Positions 7,722 through 16,303 are shown, counted from the stretch's first letter. The stretch: DNA of 39,284 nt from Chitinophaga pinensis (GCA_943324745.2 CALPMT020000030.1:1-39284); one strand, 5' to 3'. The notes: generated from the sequence alone by a model not told the origin. Numbers and translations: made by a program.

Positions 7722-10700
7722 TCTGAATTAGTGTTATCTAAATTTCGGACACTTTGAAGTCGAATACTAGGTAAAATAATCGCCACAATGAATACTTTAT
7801 AACGAACAATTGCCCCTACAATCGGGACAGTCCATCCGATAAATAAGGTGAGTAAAATTCCAAATGAGAATATCATAAAAAGAAATACGCGCTGTTGTTT
7901 TGAGGTGTGCCTGAAATGCATGATTGAAAGGATGATCAACACAAGAAAACAATAGTTTTCGAGTGCAGCGATCGTTTCGGTCCAAGAATGTGCATCAAAC
8001 AATGATGGTCGTAAATATACGTTGTAAAAAGCGGAAGGAATCGTAGAAATTAATTGCATAATTGTTCCATCCAAAGGCAGAATTTTAATGGTGCTTCCTG
8101 CATGCATTTCACGAGCAACCAACATCAAATCGTGTTGCTTGAATTGTAAATTTGATATAAAATCAATCGAAGGAAGTGTGAACAAGACGAAGATATATCC
8201 AACAAAAATGATTAATGAAAACCAAAACCAAAATTTCGTTTTCCAAGCAGTAAACAATCCAAAACAGATCAGTCCGGGAAACAGTGCAAGTAGAACATAC
8301 ACTTTCAGAATCAGTAATAAATAACCTGAAAGAAGTAGTGGAAGTATATATAACCATTTTTTACGCTCAACGATGAGGTATGTTGCGAAAAATAATACGA
8401 TCATTAAGAATAGAATTATCGTTTCTTTCAAGGTTCCTGAACAAAAGAATAGAACAGAAGGAGTGAAAAACAAGCTTATTAGTAAGAATTTCGAAGGAAG
8501 CGAAAATTTAATGATGAATTTGTAAAATAATAAGCTACCCAAGTACGAAATAAAAGCAAAAAATAAGAGGTGAATTGGATAGTATGCATGTGAGAATAAA
8601 TGAATAAACGCATGAATTTTGATCAATACATGATTATCACCAATGGTTCCCAATTCGGTTTGTCGCAGCCAATATTTGGTATGGATCAAAGCCTCATTCA
8701 TCGCTGGCGAATCTACCTGTAAACCGAACAGGAATTTAAAATAATCGACAGCAGATTCTGAATACACGTGATTATAGATAATTTTTGCATCATCAAAACA
8801 CTTGAAAATATCTGCTGTTTCTCGATTTGGATAATAGGAAGTGTAGACCCAAAACAAACTGAATGCCCCCAAAATTTTCACTATAAACAAGCCAATATTC
8901 TTCCAAAAAGACAAGGATGAAAAACGTAAAAAAGCAACCCGTTTTATGAGCAAGCAAAAAAGGATCAAGTAGCACGCGAAAAGTACCCAATCCACGTTAA
9001 AAGTTGACGTTTCTTTTTTTAAATGTACGCGCGCGCCTACTACATTTACTCCTGATCTTGTCAACGTATTTTTTCCATACCCAGAATTGAACATTCCGGT
9101 TCCTGATCCAGATGAAGGACCATCTCTCAATTCAAACCTTTTCTCTGAAGGGTTGACCATTAAGTTACTCAAATGAGGTACAAACTGATTGTTTACTTGT
9201 TTAGTTCCATAAAATACGTTGTGGTCTCGAGCTTTGAGTTCACTATCCGTGAGATTATTAAAGGTAAAAATGTTTGTAAAATCGAGCGCGCCACCATCTG
9301 GTCGACAAGCTCCCATTGAATATTTATTATGGATAAATGAATTATTGTAAATACGATCATTTTCAGCGCGTTGATTGACTACCATTGCCACAAAACAGTT
9401 CCAAACAACATTGTGATGTACCACAAAGTTCTTGTGATTGTTGTCGAGGTAAATTCCACCACCAAAATGAGGAGCAAAATTATCGTGTATCCAATTGTAG
9501 GCTATTTCTGTTCCTTTCCCATCTGTGTCATAGGTGTAGGTTAAGCCTAAATCATCATTTAAAATACCGCCCTCGGAAATTTCATTGTGAAGAATTTTAC
9601 TATGCGTAAGTTTCCGGTGAACAAGTATACTTCGTGCTGCTTTACTAAACGTACAATATGCCACACGGTGATTATTTCCTGTAATGTTCAACGGTGCACA
9701 GTCAATTCCTATCCAGTCACAATCGTTCACATAACAATTTTTAATTTGATGGTTACTCCCCCAAACAGTTAAGCCATCCCCCCAACTATGTTCGATGATG
9801 GAATTCATCAGTACATTATTCAAACCAGAAATTTGTACTCCTTTACCTGACCAATTGATGGGATTGTTAAAATCGATTCCATCCAAAATTCCTCCAAAAC
9901 GATCAAATCCAGATTTAAACGTGAAGAAAGGGGTAGGGTAACTTATGTTCATCCCGTTTAATTCACAATGAGAACTCGAGTCAATTTTTACATTTCCACC
10001 AAAAACAGAAATGTTCCGAATATGAATGTATTGTTGATTACGAATGACAAGTGCAAATTCATTTGTTCGAATTTCTAGTTTAGATGGAGAAATGGATTTT
10101 TGTTTGGCATAATAGTATAAATATTCGCCATCATGAAACCATTCTCCGGGAGCATCTAACAAGGCTAAATTTCCAGTAACAAATCCTTTACCCTTGCCAA
10201 GATATGCTTTAAAATGTTCTTTTTTCCAATAAAATGCATTATTTTTAATTGCGTATTTATTACCCGATATAGGAGTCATTTCCCCATTCAAGGCAACCAA
10301 ACCACGACCGCATATACCAACTAAATGACAACCTGTTAAAGGTCCAAATTTCTCTAAGCCTTTTATAGATGCAATTTTCGATGAGGTAGTGAAAAGATTT
10401 GCCCAAGGCTTGGTGCTTAATTCTCCTTCGATAATGTTTGGGTAACATGCTTGCATACTTGGTTTCCCATTTTCAAATACCTGAAGAACCTTATGTCGAA
10501 TCTTAGTTTTAACAATATGTTTGGAATGATAAACCCATTTTTTTTTATGAAAAGTAGGAGTAATAATCACTTTCTCATTGGGGTATGCTGAGAGTAAAAT
10601 AGGATGAGTTAAACTTCCAGAAGTATGAAATTGAATCACCTCGCGATAGGTCCCTCCACGAATAAAACAACGGTCACCAGCCTTTAATTGATTTACAGCA

Positions 10701-10831
10701 TGTTGTATCGTTAAAAAAGGAGCTTTTTTACTTCCGTTGTTGGTGTTTTTGCCGTTTTTTGCTATGTAAATTGTTTTTGCATGACCAACTAAGGTCACAA
10801 ACAGAAAAAAAAGAACAACTATGCGCAGCAT
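7715..10831 (-). CDS. Exported parallel beta-helix domain fused to a polytopic membrane domain
   Basis: A 1038-residue two-part protein. A signal peptide (about 1-18, ending GHA) leads into a right-handed parallel beta-helix. It opens with the common IYIAKNGKNTNNGSKKAPFL segment and continues to about residue 590, with many short Asn/Gly-rich rungs such as NNVLMNSIIEHSWGDG and YNNSFIHN, as in pectate-lyase-fold lyases and C5-epimerases. From about residue 612 the rest is polytopic, perhaps 9-10 spans, with PSVLFFCSGTLKE and, near the end, VGAIVRYK, motifs like those of polymerase- or EpsG-like membrane proteins of Bacteroidota polysaccharide clusters. The reading frame is unbroken. The helix probably binds or modifies a glycan on the outer face of the membrane. 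It is transcribed first in the leftward cluster, from a well-formed promoter. Neither catalytic residues nor substrate can be named. Confidence 0.75.
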   Translation of the reverse strand: MLRIVVLFFLFVTLVGHAKTIYIAKNGKNTNNGSKKAPFLTIQHAVNQLKAGDRCFIRGGTYREVIQFHTSGSLTHPILLSAYPNEKVIITPTFHKKKWVYHSKHIVKTKIRHKVLQVFENGKPSMQACYPNIIEGELSTKPWANLFTTSSKIASIKGLEKFGPLTGCHLVGICGRGLVALNGEMTPISGNKYAIKNNAFYWKKEHFKAYLGKGKGFVTGNLALLDAPGEWFHDGEYLYYYAKQKSISPSKLEIRTNEFALVIRNQQYIHIRNISVFGGNVKIDSSSHCELNGMNISYPTPFFTFKSGFDRFGGILDGIDFNNPINWSGKGVQISGLNNVLMNSIIEHSWGDGLTVWGSNHQIKNCYVNDCDWIGIDCAPLNITGNNHRVAYCTFSKAARSILVHRKLTHSKILHNEISEGGILNDDLGLTYTYDTDGKGTEIAYNWIHDNFAPHFGGGIYLDNNHKNFVVHHNVVWNCFVAMVVNQRAENDRIYNNSFIHNKYSMGACRPDGGALDFTNIFTFNNLTDSELKARDHNVFYGTKQVNNQFVPHLSNLMVNPSEKRFELRDGPSSGSGTGMFNSGYGKNTLTRSGVNVVGARVHLKKETSTFNVDWVLFACYLILFCLLIKRVAFLRFSSLSFWKNIGLFIVKILGAFSLFWVYTSYYPNRETADIFKCFDDAKIIYNHVYSESAVDYFKFLFGLQVDSPAMNEALIHTKYWLRQTELGTIGDNHVLIKIHAFIHLFSHAYYPIHLLFFAFISYLGSLLFYKFIIKFSLPSKFLLISLFFTPSVLFFCSGTLKETIILFLMIVLFFATYLIVERKKWLYILPLLLSGYLLLILKVYVLLALFPGLICFGLFTAWKTKFWFWFSLIIFVGYIFVLFTLPSIDFISNLQFKQHDLMLVAREMHAGSTIKILPLDGTIMQLISTIPSAFYNVYLRPSLFDAHSWTETIAALENYCFLVLIILSIMHFRHTSKQQRVFLFMIFSFGILLTLFIGWTVPIVGAIVRYKVFIVAIILPSIRLQSVRNLDNTNSDI

Positions 10832-10835
10832 TTAT

Positions 10836-10843
10836 TAATTTTG
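10836..10843 (+). promoter_or_regulatory. Candidate -7 box for the FAD oxidoreductase gene
   Basis: TAATTTTG matches TAnnTTTG and lies 45 bases before the TTG start at 10888. No -33 TTG is seen at the right distance. It is interleaved with the divergent promoter at 10853-10881. Confidence 0.35.
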
Positions 10844-10852
10844 TGGGTAAAA

Positions 10853-10881
10853 CAAAAGTAGCAAAATCAATCTAACCCCAA
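10853..10881 (-). promoter_or_regulatory. Bacteroidota-type promoter for the beta-helix fusion gene
   Basis: On the minus strand, TTG (10879-10881) is followed after 18 bases by TACTTTTG (10853-10860), matching the TTG-N17-23-TAnnTTTG consensus. Transcription would start near 10848, giving a leader of about 17 bases. This is one of the two best-formed promoters in the window. Confidence 0.6.
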
Positions 10882-10887
10882 CTTCAC

Positions 10888-12453
10888 TTGAGTCAAATTA
10901 TACAATTGCAACTTCGACCTGAAGAAGCCGCTTCTGAATGGATGGTGAGCGACAAACTGAGTAAACAATTAAGTGTTTCAAGTGATTCATTTACTTACTT
11001 TTGGAGAAAACGTTCTATTGATGCCCGAAAGCGAGATGTAAAAATTAATGCTTCTTTGGAAGTATTTATGAATGGAGAAGCAATTCCTAATCAAGAAATA
11101 CTTTTCCCTGCTCAAAATGTTGCAGACAAACAAGAAATTTTCATCATTGGTGCTGGACCTGCGGGGTTGTATGCAGCGTTAAAAGCGATTGAATTAGGAT
11201 ATAAACCTATTCTTTTTGAACGTGGAAAAGATGTAAAAGCACGTCGTAGAGACTTAGCAATATTAAATAAAGAACAAATCGTCAACCCAGAATCGAATTA
11301 TTGTTTTGGTGAAGGTGGGGCAGGAACATATTCTGATGGTAAATTGTATACGCGTTCGAAAAAACGTGGTGATGTCCAACAAGCGATGGAATGGTTGGTG
11401 TTTTTTGGTGCGGATAAAGATATTTTAGTAGATGCTCATCCTCACATCGGGACAAACAAACTCCCTAAGTTGATTGAAAATATTCGTGAATTTATAAAGT
11501 CTTGTGGTGGAGAAGTCCATTTTGAGTCTAAATTGACCGATATTCACATCGAAGACAAAAAGATTGTTGGAATAACTATAAATAACTCACAACAAGTAAA
11601 AGCTAAGTATGTCATTTTAGCTACGGGTCACTCTGCACGTGATATTTTTTATTTGTTAGACAAACGCGGGGTGAAAGTACAAGCAAAACCTTTTGCTTTA
11701 GGCGTCCGTATTGAGCACACACAAGATTTAATTGATTCAATACAGTATCACGGCAGATTGAATGATGATTTTATACCACCTGCTTCTTATTCTTTAGTTA
11801 CTCAAGTGGATGGAAGAGGGGTATACTCGTTCTGTATGTGTCCGGGTGGAATTGTAGCACCTTGTGCAACAGAGCAAGAAGAAGTGGTAACCAATGGTTG
11901 GTCGCCGTCTAAACGTAACAATCCTTATTCTAATTCAGGAATTGTGGTTAGTATTTCTCCAGATGATTTCCCAGGAAAAGAAACTGACCCTTTTGTGTGC
12001 TTGGATTTCCAAAAATCGGTTGAAAAAGCGTGTTGGGAAGCTGCAGGAAAAACACAACGTGTCCCAGCGCAATGTATGAAAGATTTTGTGGACAATAAAT
12101 TAACGAAAGAATTTCCAAGGTCATCCTATCAACCAGGCATAGTATCTGTGAATTTACATCAAGTACTTCCGCAATTTGTAGCCAAACGTTTACAACAAGC
12201 CTTTATTGATTTTGGACGAAAAATGCCAGGTTATCTAACAAATGATGCCGTTTTACATGCTCCAGAATCTCGTACAAGTTCTCCTATTCAAATACCACGC
12301 GACAAAGAAACTATGATGCATCCGGATGTTTTTGGTTTGTTTCCATGTGCAGAAGGTGCAGGTTACGCAGGTGGTATTATCTCAGCAGCGATCGATGGAA
12401 TGCAATGCGTTAGCGCGATAAAAAGAGTGACGAGTGACGGAAGTGACGAGTGA
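10888..12453 (+). CDS. NAD(P)/FAD-dependent oxidoreductase, COG2509 type
   Basis: A 521-residue flavoprotein. An N-terminal domain of about 85 residues carries KRSIDARKRD, typical of COG2509 'FAD-dependent dehydrogenases'. The Rossmann FAD-binding site follows, IIGAGPAGLYAALKA, with an acidic ribose-binding residue in ILFERG. GEGGAGTYSDGKLYTR is another hallmark of the family, and the C-terminal EGAGYAGGIISAAIDGMQ closes the FAD fold. The substrate of the family is not established. The start must be the TTG at 10888: a stop lies in frame at 10873-10875, no ATG or GTG lies between, and the next ATG would cut into the conserved N-terminal domain. The last residues (VTSDGSDE) and the TGA stop come from a tandem repeat, so the C-terminus is not the ancestral one. 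Confidence 0.85.
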   Translation: MSQIIQLQLRPEEAASEWMVSDKLSKQLSVSSDSFTYFWRKRSIDARKRDVKINASLEVFMNGEAIPNQEILFPAQNVADKQEIFIIGAGPAGLYAALKAIELGYKPILFERGKDVKARRRDLAILNKEQIVNPESNYCFGEGGAGTYSDGKLYTRSKKRGDVQQAMEWLVFFGADKDILVDAHPHIGTNKLPKLIENIREFIKSCGGEVHFESKLTDIHIEDKKIVGITINNSQQVKAKYVILATGHSARDIFYLLDKRGVKVQAKPFALGVRIEHTQDLIDSIQYHGRLNDDFIPPASYSLVTQVDGRGVYSFCMCPGGIVAPCATEQEEVVTNGWSPSKRNNPYSNSGIVVSISPDDFPGKETDPFVCLDFQKSVEKACWEAAGKTQRVPAQCMKDFVDNKLTKEFPRSSYQPGIVSVNLHQVLPQFVAKRLQQAFIDFGRKMPGYLTNDAVLHAPESRTSSPIQIPRDKETMMHPDVFGLFPCAEGAGYAGGIISAAIDGMQCVSAIKRVTSDGSDE

Positions 12454-12514
12454 CGGAAGTGACGAGTGACGGAAGTGACGAGTGACGGAAGTGACGGAAG
12501 TGACGAGTGACGGA
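12427..12514. repeat. GTGACG tandem repeat (16-bp unit)
   Basis: Eleven GTGACG-containing units run without a break, mostly alternating GTGACGA (7 bp) and GTGACGGAA (9 bp), so the higher-order period is 16 bp (GTGACGAGTGACGGAA). One unit near the end is out of register (two 9-bp units in a row). It is GC-rich against an AT-rich background. It covers the last codons and stop of the oxidoreductase gene and continues past it. Confidence 0.9.
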
Positions 12515-12667
12515 TGGAATATAGAAAAACCACTTTTTTATGTGGGTATTTCTAAGTATATTTTGGAAATAGCAGATGACTTTCATGTTTTTGGCGAACG
12601 AGATGAACTTAGGGAAGAATTTCAATTAAATATTGATTATAATTCTTTTGTAATTAAACCAAAATAA
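12482..12667 (+). CDS. Possible small protein or gene remnant after the tandem repeat
   Basis: A 61-codon frame opening with GTG inside the repeat, so its first residues (VTEVTEVTSDG) are repeat-derived. It then reads into an ordinary-looking acidic, aromatic-rich sequence (WNIEKPLFYVGISKYILE and on to about residue 61) ending in TAA. The non-repeat part has sensible amino-acid use but no motif I recognise. It may be the 3' end of a gene whose front was replaced by the repeat, a real small gene, or chance. No promoter or independent ATG supports translation. Confidence 0.25.
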   Translation: MTEVTEVTSDGWNIEKPLFYVGISKYILEIADDFHVFGERDELREEFQLNIDYNSFVIKPK

Positions 12668-12774
12668 ATTAAATTTTATATAGATTTTAACTTTCATTCA
12701 AGAGAAGATTAATAGTTTTGAGAAAACAATCCAAAACACTAATTTTCTGTGAGTTGTAGGGAAAAACTAATTCA

Positions 12775-13494
12775 TTATCTATAAAAAGCTCCCAAAATAA
12801 TTGCTCCAGCTGTTGCAACATTCAATGATTCAGCCTCTCCAAAACGAGGGATAGTGATTGCTTTTTGAACGAACTTTTTAATCTCTTCGGATATTCCATT
12901 ACCTTCATTCCCCAAAACGATAATTCCCTTAGGTTCGTAATGGTTCTCTAAAATATTTTCACCATTTAACAAGGCACCATAAATTGGGAGCTCCGTAATA
13001 GATAGAAACTCGGTTAAGTCCAAATAATGAACGTTTACTCTAAAAATAGCACCCATGGTTGCTTGAAGAACTTTTGGATTGTAGCAATCCACTGTATTGT
13101 TCGAGCAAACAACATCTTTGATTCCAAACCAATCTGCTAAACGAAGGATGGTACCCATATTTCCAGGATCTTGAACTCCATCTAAACAAATAATTAAATT
13201 AGAATCAACGGTTTTATTTTCTGGAATTTTACAAATAGCTAACGCTTTATTGGGGGTTGTAAATGATGAAATTTCTTTAAGTTCTTTCGGACTAATTTCC
13301 TCAACAATGATTGCAGAATGTGCGTTAGTTATTTCAAAATCAGAAGTTGCATAAATATTTTCAATCAATTCAGGAATCCATAGTATAGCTTCGTTAACCA
13401 TCTTTTCACCTTCAATGATAAATCGATTGTTTTCAATGCGTTGCTTTTTTTGTGAAAGCGTGTTAATAAAACGAATTCTGTTCTTTGAAATCAT
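12775..13494 (-). CDS. TrmH/SpoU family RNA 2'-O-methyltransferase
   Basis: A 239-residue SPOUT-class methyltransferase with the three family motifs: DPGNMGTILRLADWFG (motif 1), IIVLGNEGNGIS (motif 2) and IPRFGEAESLNVATAGAIIL (motif 3, the trefoil knot that binds S-adenosylmethionine). A short N-terminal substrate-binding domain (about residues 1-90) has RFIIEGEKMV, as in RlmB-like enzymes. It probably methylates a ribose in rRNA, but the target nucleotide cannot be read from sequence. The gene is divergent from tamL with only 36 bases between the start codons used here; this gene pair is common in Flavobacteriales. Confidence 0.9.
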   Translation of the reverse strand: MISKNRIRFINTLSQKKQRIENNRFIIEGEKMVNEAILWIPELIENIYATSDFEITNAHSAIIVEEISPKELKEISSFTTPNKALAICKIPENKTVDSNLIICLDGVQDPGNMGTILRLADWFGIKDVVCSNNTVDCYNPKVLQATMGAIFRVNVHYLDLTEFLSITELPIYGALLNGENILENHYEPKGIIVLGNEGNGISEEIKKFVQKAITIPRFGEAESLNVATAGAIILGAFYR

Positions 13495-13512
13495 CTGTTT
13501 TTGTTATTTTTG
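13484..13512 (+). promoter_or_regulatory. Bacteroidota-type promoter for the tamL-like gene
   Basis: TTTG at 13484-13487 and TATTTTTG at 13505-13512 are separated by 17 bases, fitting TTTG-N17-23-TAnnTTTG. The -33 box lies inside the first codons of the divergent methyltransferase gene. Transcription would begin near 13518, downstream of the TTG at 13501, which argues for the TTG at 13531 as start. Confidence 0.55.
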
Positions 13513-13530
13513 TTACTCAATTTGCTGTCC

Positions 13531-16218
13531 TTGAACAAAGCCAAACTTACATATTATCTTCCTTTTTACCTACTTTTTATTTTGGCTTCCTGCAGTCAGC
13601 CTAAATATTTATCCAAAAATGAATATTTACTTACCAAAAATGAAGTAGTTATTCAAGGAGATGGTTTGAAAACTCAGGAGGTTGAACGTATCATTAAACA
13701 AAAACCAAATCATAAAATACTAGGAATTCCGCTCTCTTTGATGTTATTCAATCAAATTGATTCATCTAAAATTTTGTGTAAAGCTCAAGATCATCTTAAC
13801 AAATTACATAAAATCAATCACGAAAAATTAGTCAAACAGCAGCGAATAAATAATAAACGCATTCAAAAAGCAATACGTAAAGGGAGAACAGATTATAAAG
13901 AACGATTGGTTGATTTAAGAGATACGATTAGTCCGAGAAAAACACTTAAGGAATGGTTGAAATTTAAGGTGGGAGAACCACCAAGTATTTTAGACTCGCT
14001 TTATTTTAATAAATCAATCGAACAAACCACATTTTACTTACGTAAAAAAGGATATTATGACGCTAAAGTGCGTGGAGAATTGATCTATAATAGTCGGTCA
14101 AAAAAAGTGAAAGCGATTTATTATATCGAAACCGGAAAAGTATTTTTGATTGACACTTTTGCACTAGATTGCGACAACAAAGAGATTGTTCGTATTATCG
14201 ATAATTATCCCGAAAAACAAAATTTCTCAAACCTTGTCTTTGATTCGGATAAATTGGAAACATACCGTGAAAACTTGAGTCAACACATCAAAAATCAAGG
14301 GATGTATGGTTTCGGTACCAACAATATTACATTCATTGCTGATACCATTAATTTAAAGAACAAGGTCAATGTAACTCTGCAAATATCTGATCGTGTGATT
14401 AAAAATATAGGAAGTGATTCGTTAGTAACCGCTCCACATCGATATGCCTACATCAACAAAGTTTTTTTTCATATCGTAGATACGGCATTTGTATCATATC
14501 GTTTTTCTAATGATTTAAAAAACAAAGGATTGTCGTTAGAATACAACAACTTTTTACGTACCATGGACACCCTATATTTCACGAATGACGAGGTGATAAA
14601 AGGAATTAAAACGAATAATATGGATTCATTGAAACAAAAACGATCCATAATTTTAACCTATAACGGAGGTTTTTCTATTTATCCAGATTTACTTGAAATA
14701 AAAAACGTGACTGAGAATACGCGTTTGTTTAATGAAAACTTAGTAGTTAAAACACAAAGAAATCTAATAGAATTGGGGTTATTTAACCTAGTAAAACCAG
14801 AAATTATAGAAATCGAAGGGACAGATCATGTAGAGGTTCATTATTACTTAATCTTGAAAAAGAAAAACCAATTCTCGACACCTATAAAATTGACTACTTC
14901 GGGAACATTTTTTGGAGCTTCATTTGCGCCCTCTTTTACGAATGTTAATTTACTAAAACGTGCTGAAAAAATAACTCTTAATATTTCAGGTGGATTACAA
15001 GCGATGCCTAATTTGAAGTACCAGTCAATAAGTACTTCTTCCAATACAAATGCCATTGGAAATTTTAAAGAATCTTCCCGTTTTTGGACATTTCAAATAA
15101 TACCCTCGTTAAAAGTTGAAATTCCATATTTTTTGGGTTTGAGAAATATTGTTTCCAAGCAAAATCGACCTAAAACTACGATGTCGGCTTCTTATATGTT
15201 CCAAATTCGCGATGTATTCACTAAACAATCCTTGAATACGAATGTTCTCTTCTCGATTTCTACTGGAGATAATTCAGAATTTACTTTTGGTTTTCCTGGT
15301 TTATCTTCGATTAACTTGACCAATTTTACGCAAATTTCTAGTAGTTTCATAGATAGTATTTACAAACGTAATGACTTATATACCTTGAATCAATATACGA
15401 GTCAAATCAATTGGTCCGACTTCAAATTTGTCTTTCAAGTGAACAATAAAAAATTATTGAGTGGGCATTATTCGTTTAAATCTTCGTTTGACTTAGCGGG
15501 AAATTTACTTTCTATTTTTGGACGATTTGAACAAGCAAATCTATTAAAACAAAGAACTATACTTGGAATTCCTTATTCACAATTTACACGTTTGGATAAC
15601 GAATTTATATTTGCCCATAATTTTACTAAGTTCACCTCTTTTAATTTCCGTGCACTCGCAGGAGGTGGATTACCTTATGGAAATTCCTTGTATTCCATGC
15701 CTTTTGATTTCAGTTTTATTGGAGGTGGTGCGAATGATATTCGTGGTTGGAGATATGGATCATTGACGCCTGGTACATATAATTCATACTTGGTAAGTAA
15801 AATTAACAAACCACAAATTGGAGATGTGCGTATCAATGTATCTGGAGAATTAAGGTTCAAAATGACTACTAAACTTCGCGGTGCTATATTTGTTGACGCT
15901 GGAAACATTTGGACAGTGAAATATGATTCATTACGACCTGGAAGTCAATTCACCAAAGATTGGCACAAAGAATTAGCTGTTTCTTCCGGATTTGGTATAC
16001 GTTATGATTTAGATTTTGTCGTGATACGTTTAGATGTAGGTTTAAAACTTCGTAATCCTGCCCTTCAGGAAGGGCACCGTTGGTTCTTCCAACCAAAAGA
16101 CGAACAAGTGTATAAAATCATTTCAGAACATACTAATGATTATTCGAGTCCTTTCTTACCAAGATCATTATCTGAATTTATAAATACGGTTAGGCTAGGT
16201 ATTGGTTATCCATTCTGA
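13531..16218 (+). CDS. tamL: Lipidated TamA-like Omp85 outer-membrane protein (TamL type)
   Basis: An 895-residue Omp85-superfamily protein. The signal peptide ends in LASC, so the mature N-terminal Cys is predicted to be lipidated, as in the TamL form of TamA found in Bacteroidota. POTRA-like segments follow (for example YLRKKGYYDAKVRGEL and the region to about residue 440). The C-terminal half is a 16-strand-type beta-barrel with FSFIGGGANDIRGWRYGSLTPG, the loop region containing the Omp85 R-G-F/W motif, and ends in Phe as outer-membrane barrels do. TamA/TamL proteins act with TamB in moving lipids or assembling outer-membrane proteins. I chose the TTG at 13531 because it gives a normal signal peptide (MNKAKLTYY then the hydrophobic core) and lies after the predicted transcription start; TTG at 13501 would add ten hydrophobic residues. 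Confidence 0.85.
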   Translation: MNKAKLTYYLPFYLLFILASCSQPKYLSKNEYLLTKNEVVIQGDGLKTQEVERIIKQKPNHKILGIPLSLMLFNQIDSSKILCKAQDHLNKLHKINHEKLVKQQRINNKRIQKAIRKGRTDYKERLVDLRDTISPRKTLKEWLKFKVGEPPSILDSLYFNKSIEQTTFYLRKKGYYDAKVRGELIYNSRSKKVKAIYYIETGKVFLIDTFALDCDNKEIVRIIDNYPEKQNFSNLVFDSDKLETYRENLSQHIKNQGMYGFGTNNITFIADTINLKNKVNVTLQISDRVIKNIGSDSLVTAPHRYAYINKVFFHIVDTAFVSYRFSNDLKNKGLSLEYNNFLRTMDTLYFTNDEVIKGIKTNNMDSLKQKRSIILTYNGGFSIYPDLLEIKNVTENTRLFNENLVVKTQRNLIELGLFNLVKPEIIEIEGTDHVEVHYYLILKKKNQFSTPIKLTTSGTFFGASFAPSFTNVNLLKRAEKITLNISGGLQAMPNLKYQSISTSSNTNAIGNFKESSRFWTFQIIPSLKVEIPYFLGLRNIVSKQNRPKTTMSASYMFQIRDVFTKQSLNTNVLFSISTGDNSEFTFGFPGLSSINLTNFTQISSSFIDSIYKRNDLYTLNQYTSQINWSDFKFVFQVNNKKLLSGHYSFKSSFDLAGNLLSIFGRFEQANLLKQRTILGIPYSQFTRLDNEFIFAHNFTKFTSFNFRALAGGGLPYGNSLYSMPFDFSFIGGGANDIRGWRYGSLTPGTYNSYLVSKINKPQIGDVRINVSGELRFKMTTKLRGAIFVDAGNIWTVKYDSLRPGSQFTKDWHKELAVSSGFGIRYDLDFVVIRLDVGLKLRNPALQEGHRWFFQPKDEQVYKIISEHTNDYSSPFLPRSLSEFINTVRLGIGYPF
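13542..13549 (-). promoter_or_regulatory. Candidate -7 box for the TrmH-family gene
   Basis: On the minus strand this reads TAAGTTTG (TAnnTTTG), 47 bases upstream of the methyltransferase ATG and inside the tamL coding region. No -33 TTG is seen. If used, the two divergent transcripts overlap at their 5' ends. Confidence 0.35.
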
Positions 16219-16219
16219 C

Positions 16220-16238
16220 AACAAATTTTATATTTGTT
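16220..16238. terminator. Hairpin between convergent tamL and lysozyme genes
   Basis: AACAAAT, a 5-base loop, then ATTTGTT: a perfect 7-bp stem beginning 2 bases after the tamL stop and followed by TT. The stem is AT-only, so this is a weak terminator. Confidence 0.4.
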
Positions 16239-16303
16239 TTGAAGTCATAAATTTAGTCGCTAAACTTTTTTACGCCACCTGTTTTTGACTCAAATAGGTA
16301 GAA

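Noticed and set aside
12427-12514. CRISPR array
   Set aside because: The units are 7-9 bp with no unique spacers and no cas genes nearby; it is a simple tandem repeat.
16254-16303. Second terminator between tamL and the lysozyme gene
   Set aside because: T-runs are present but I find no stem that would pair beyond chance.
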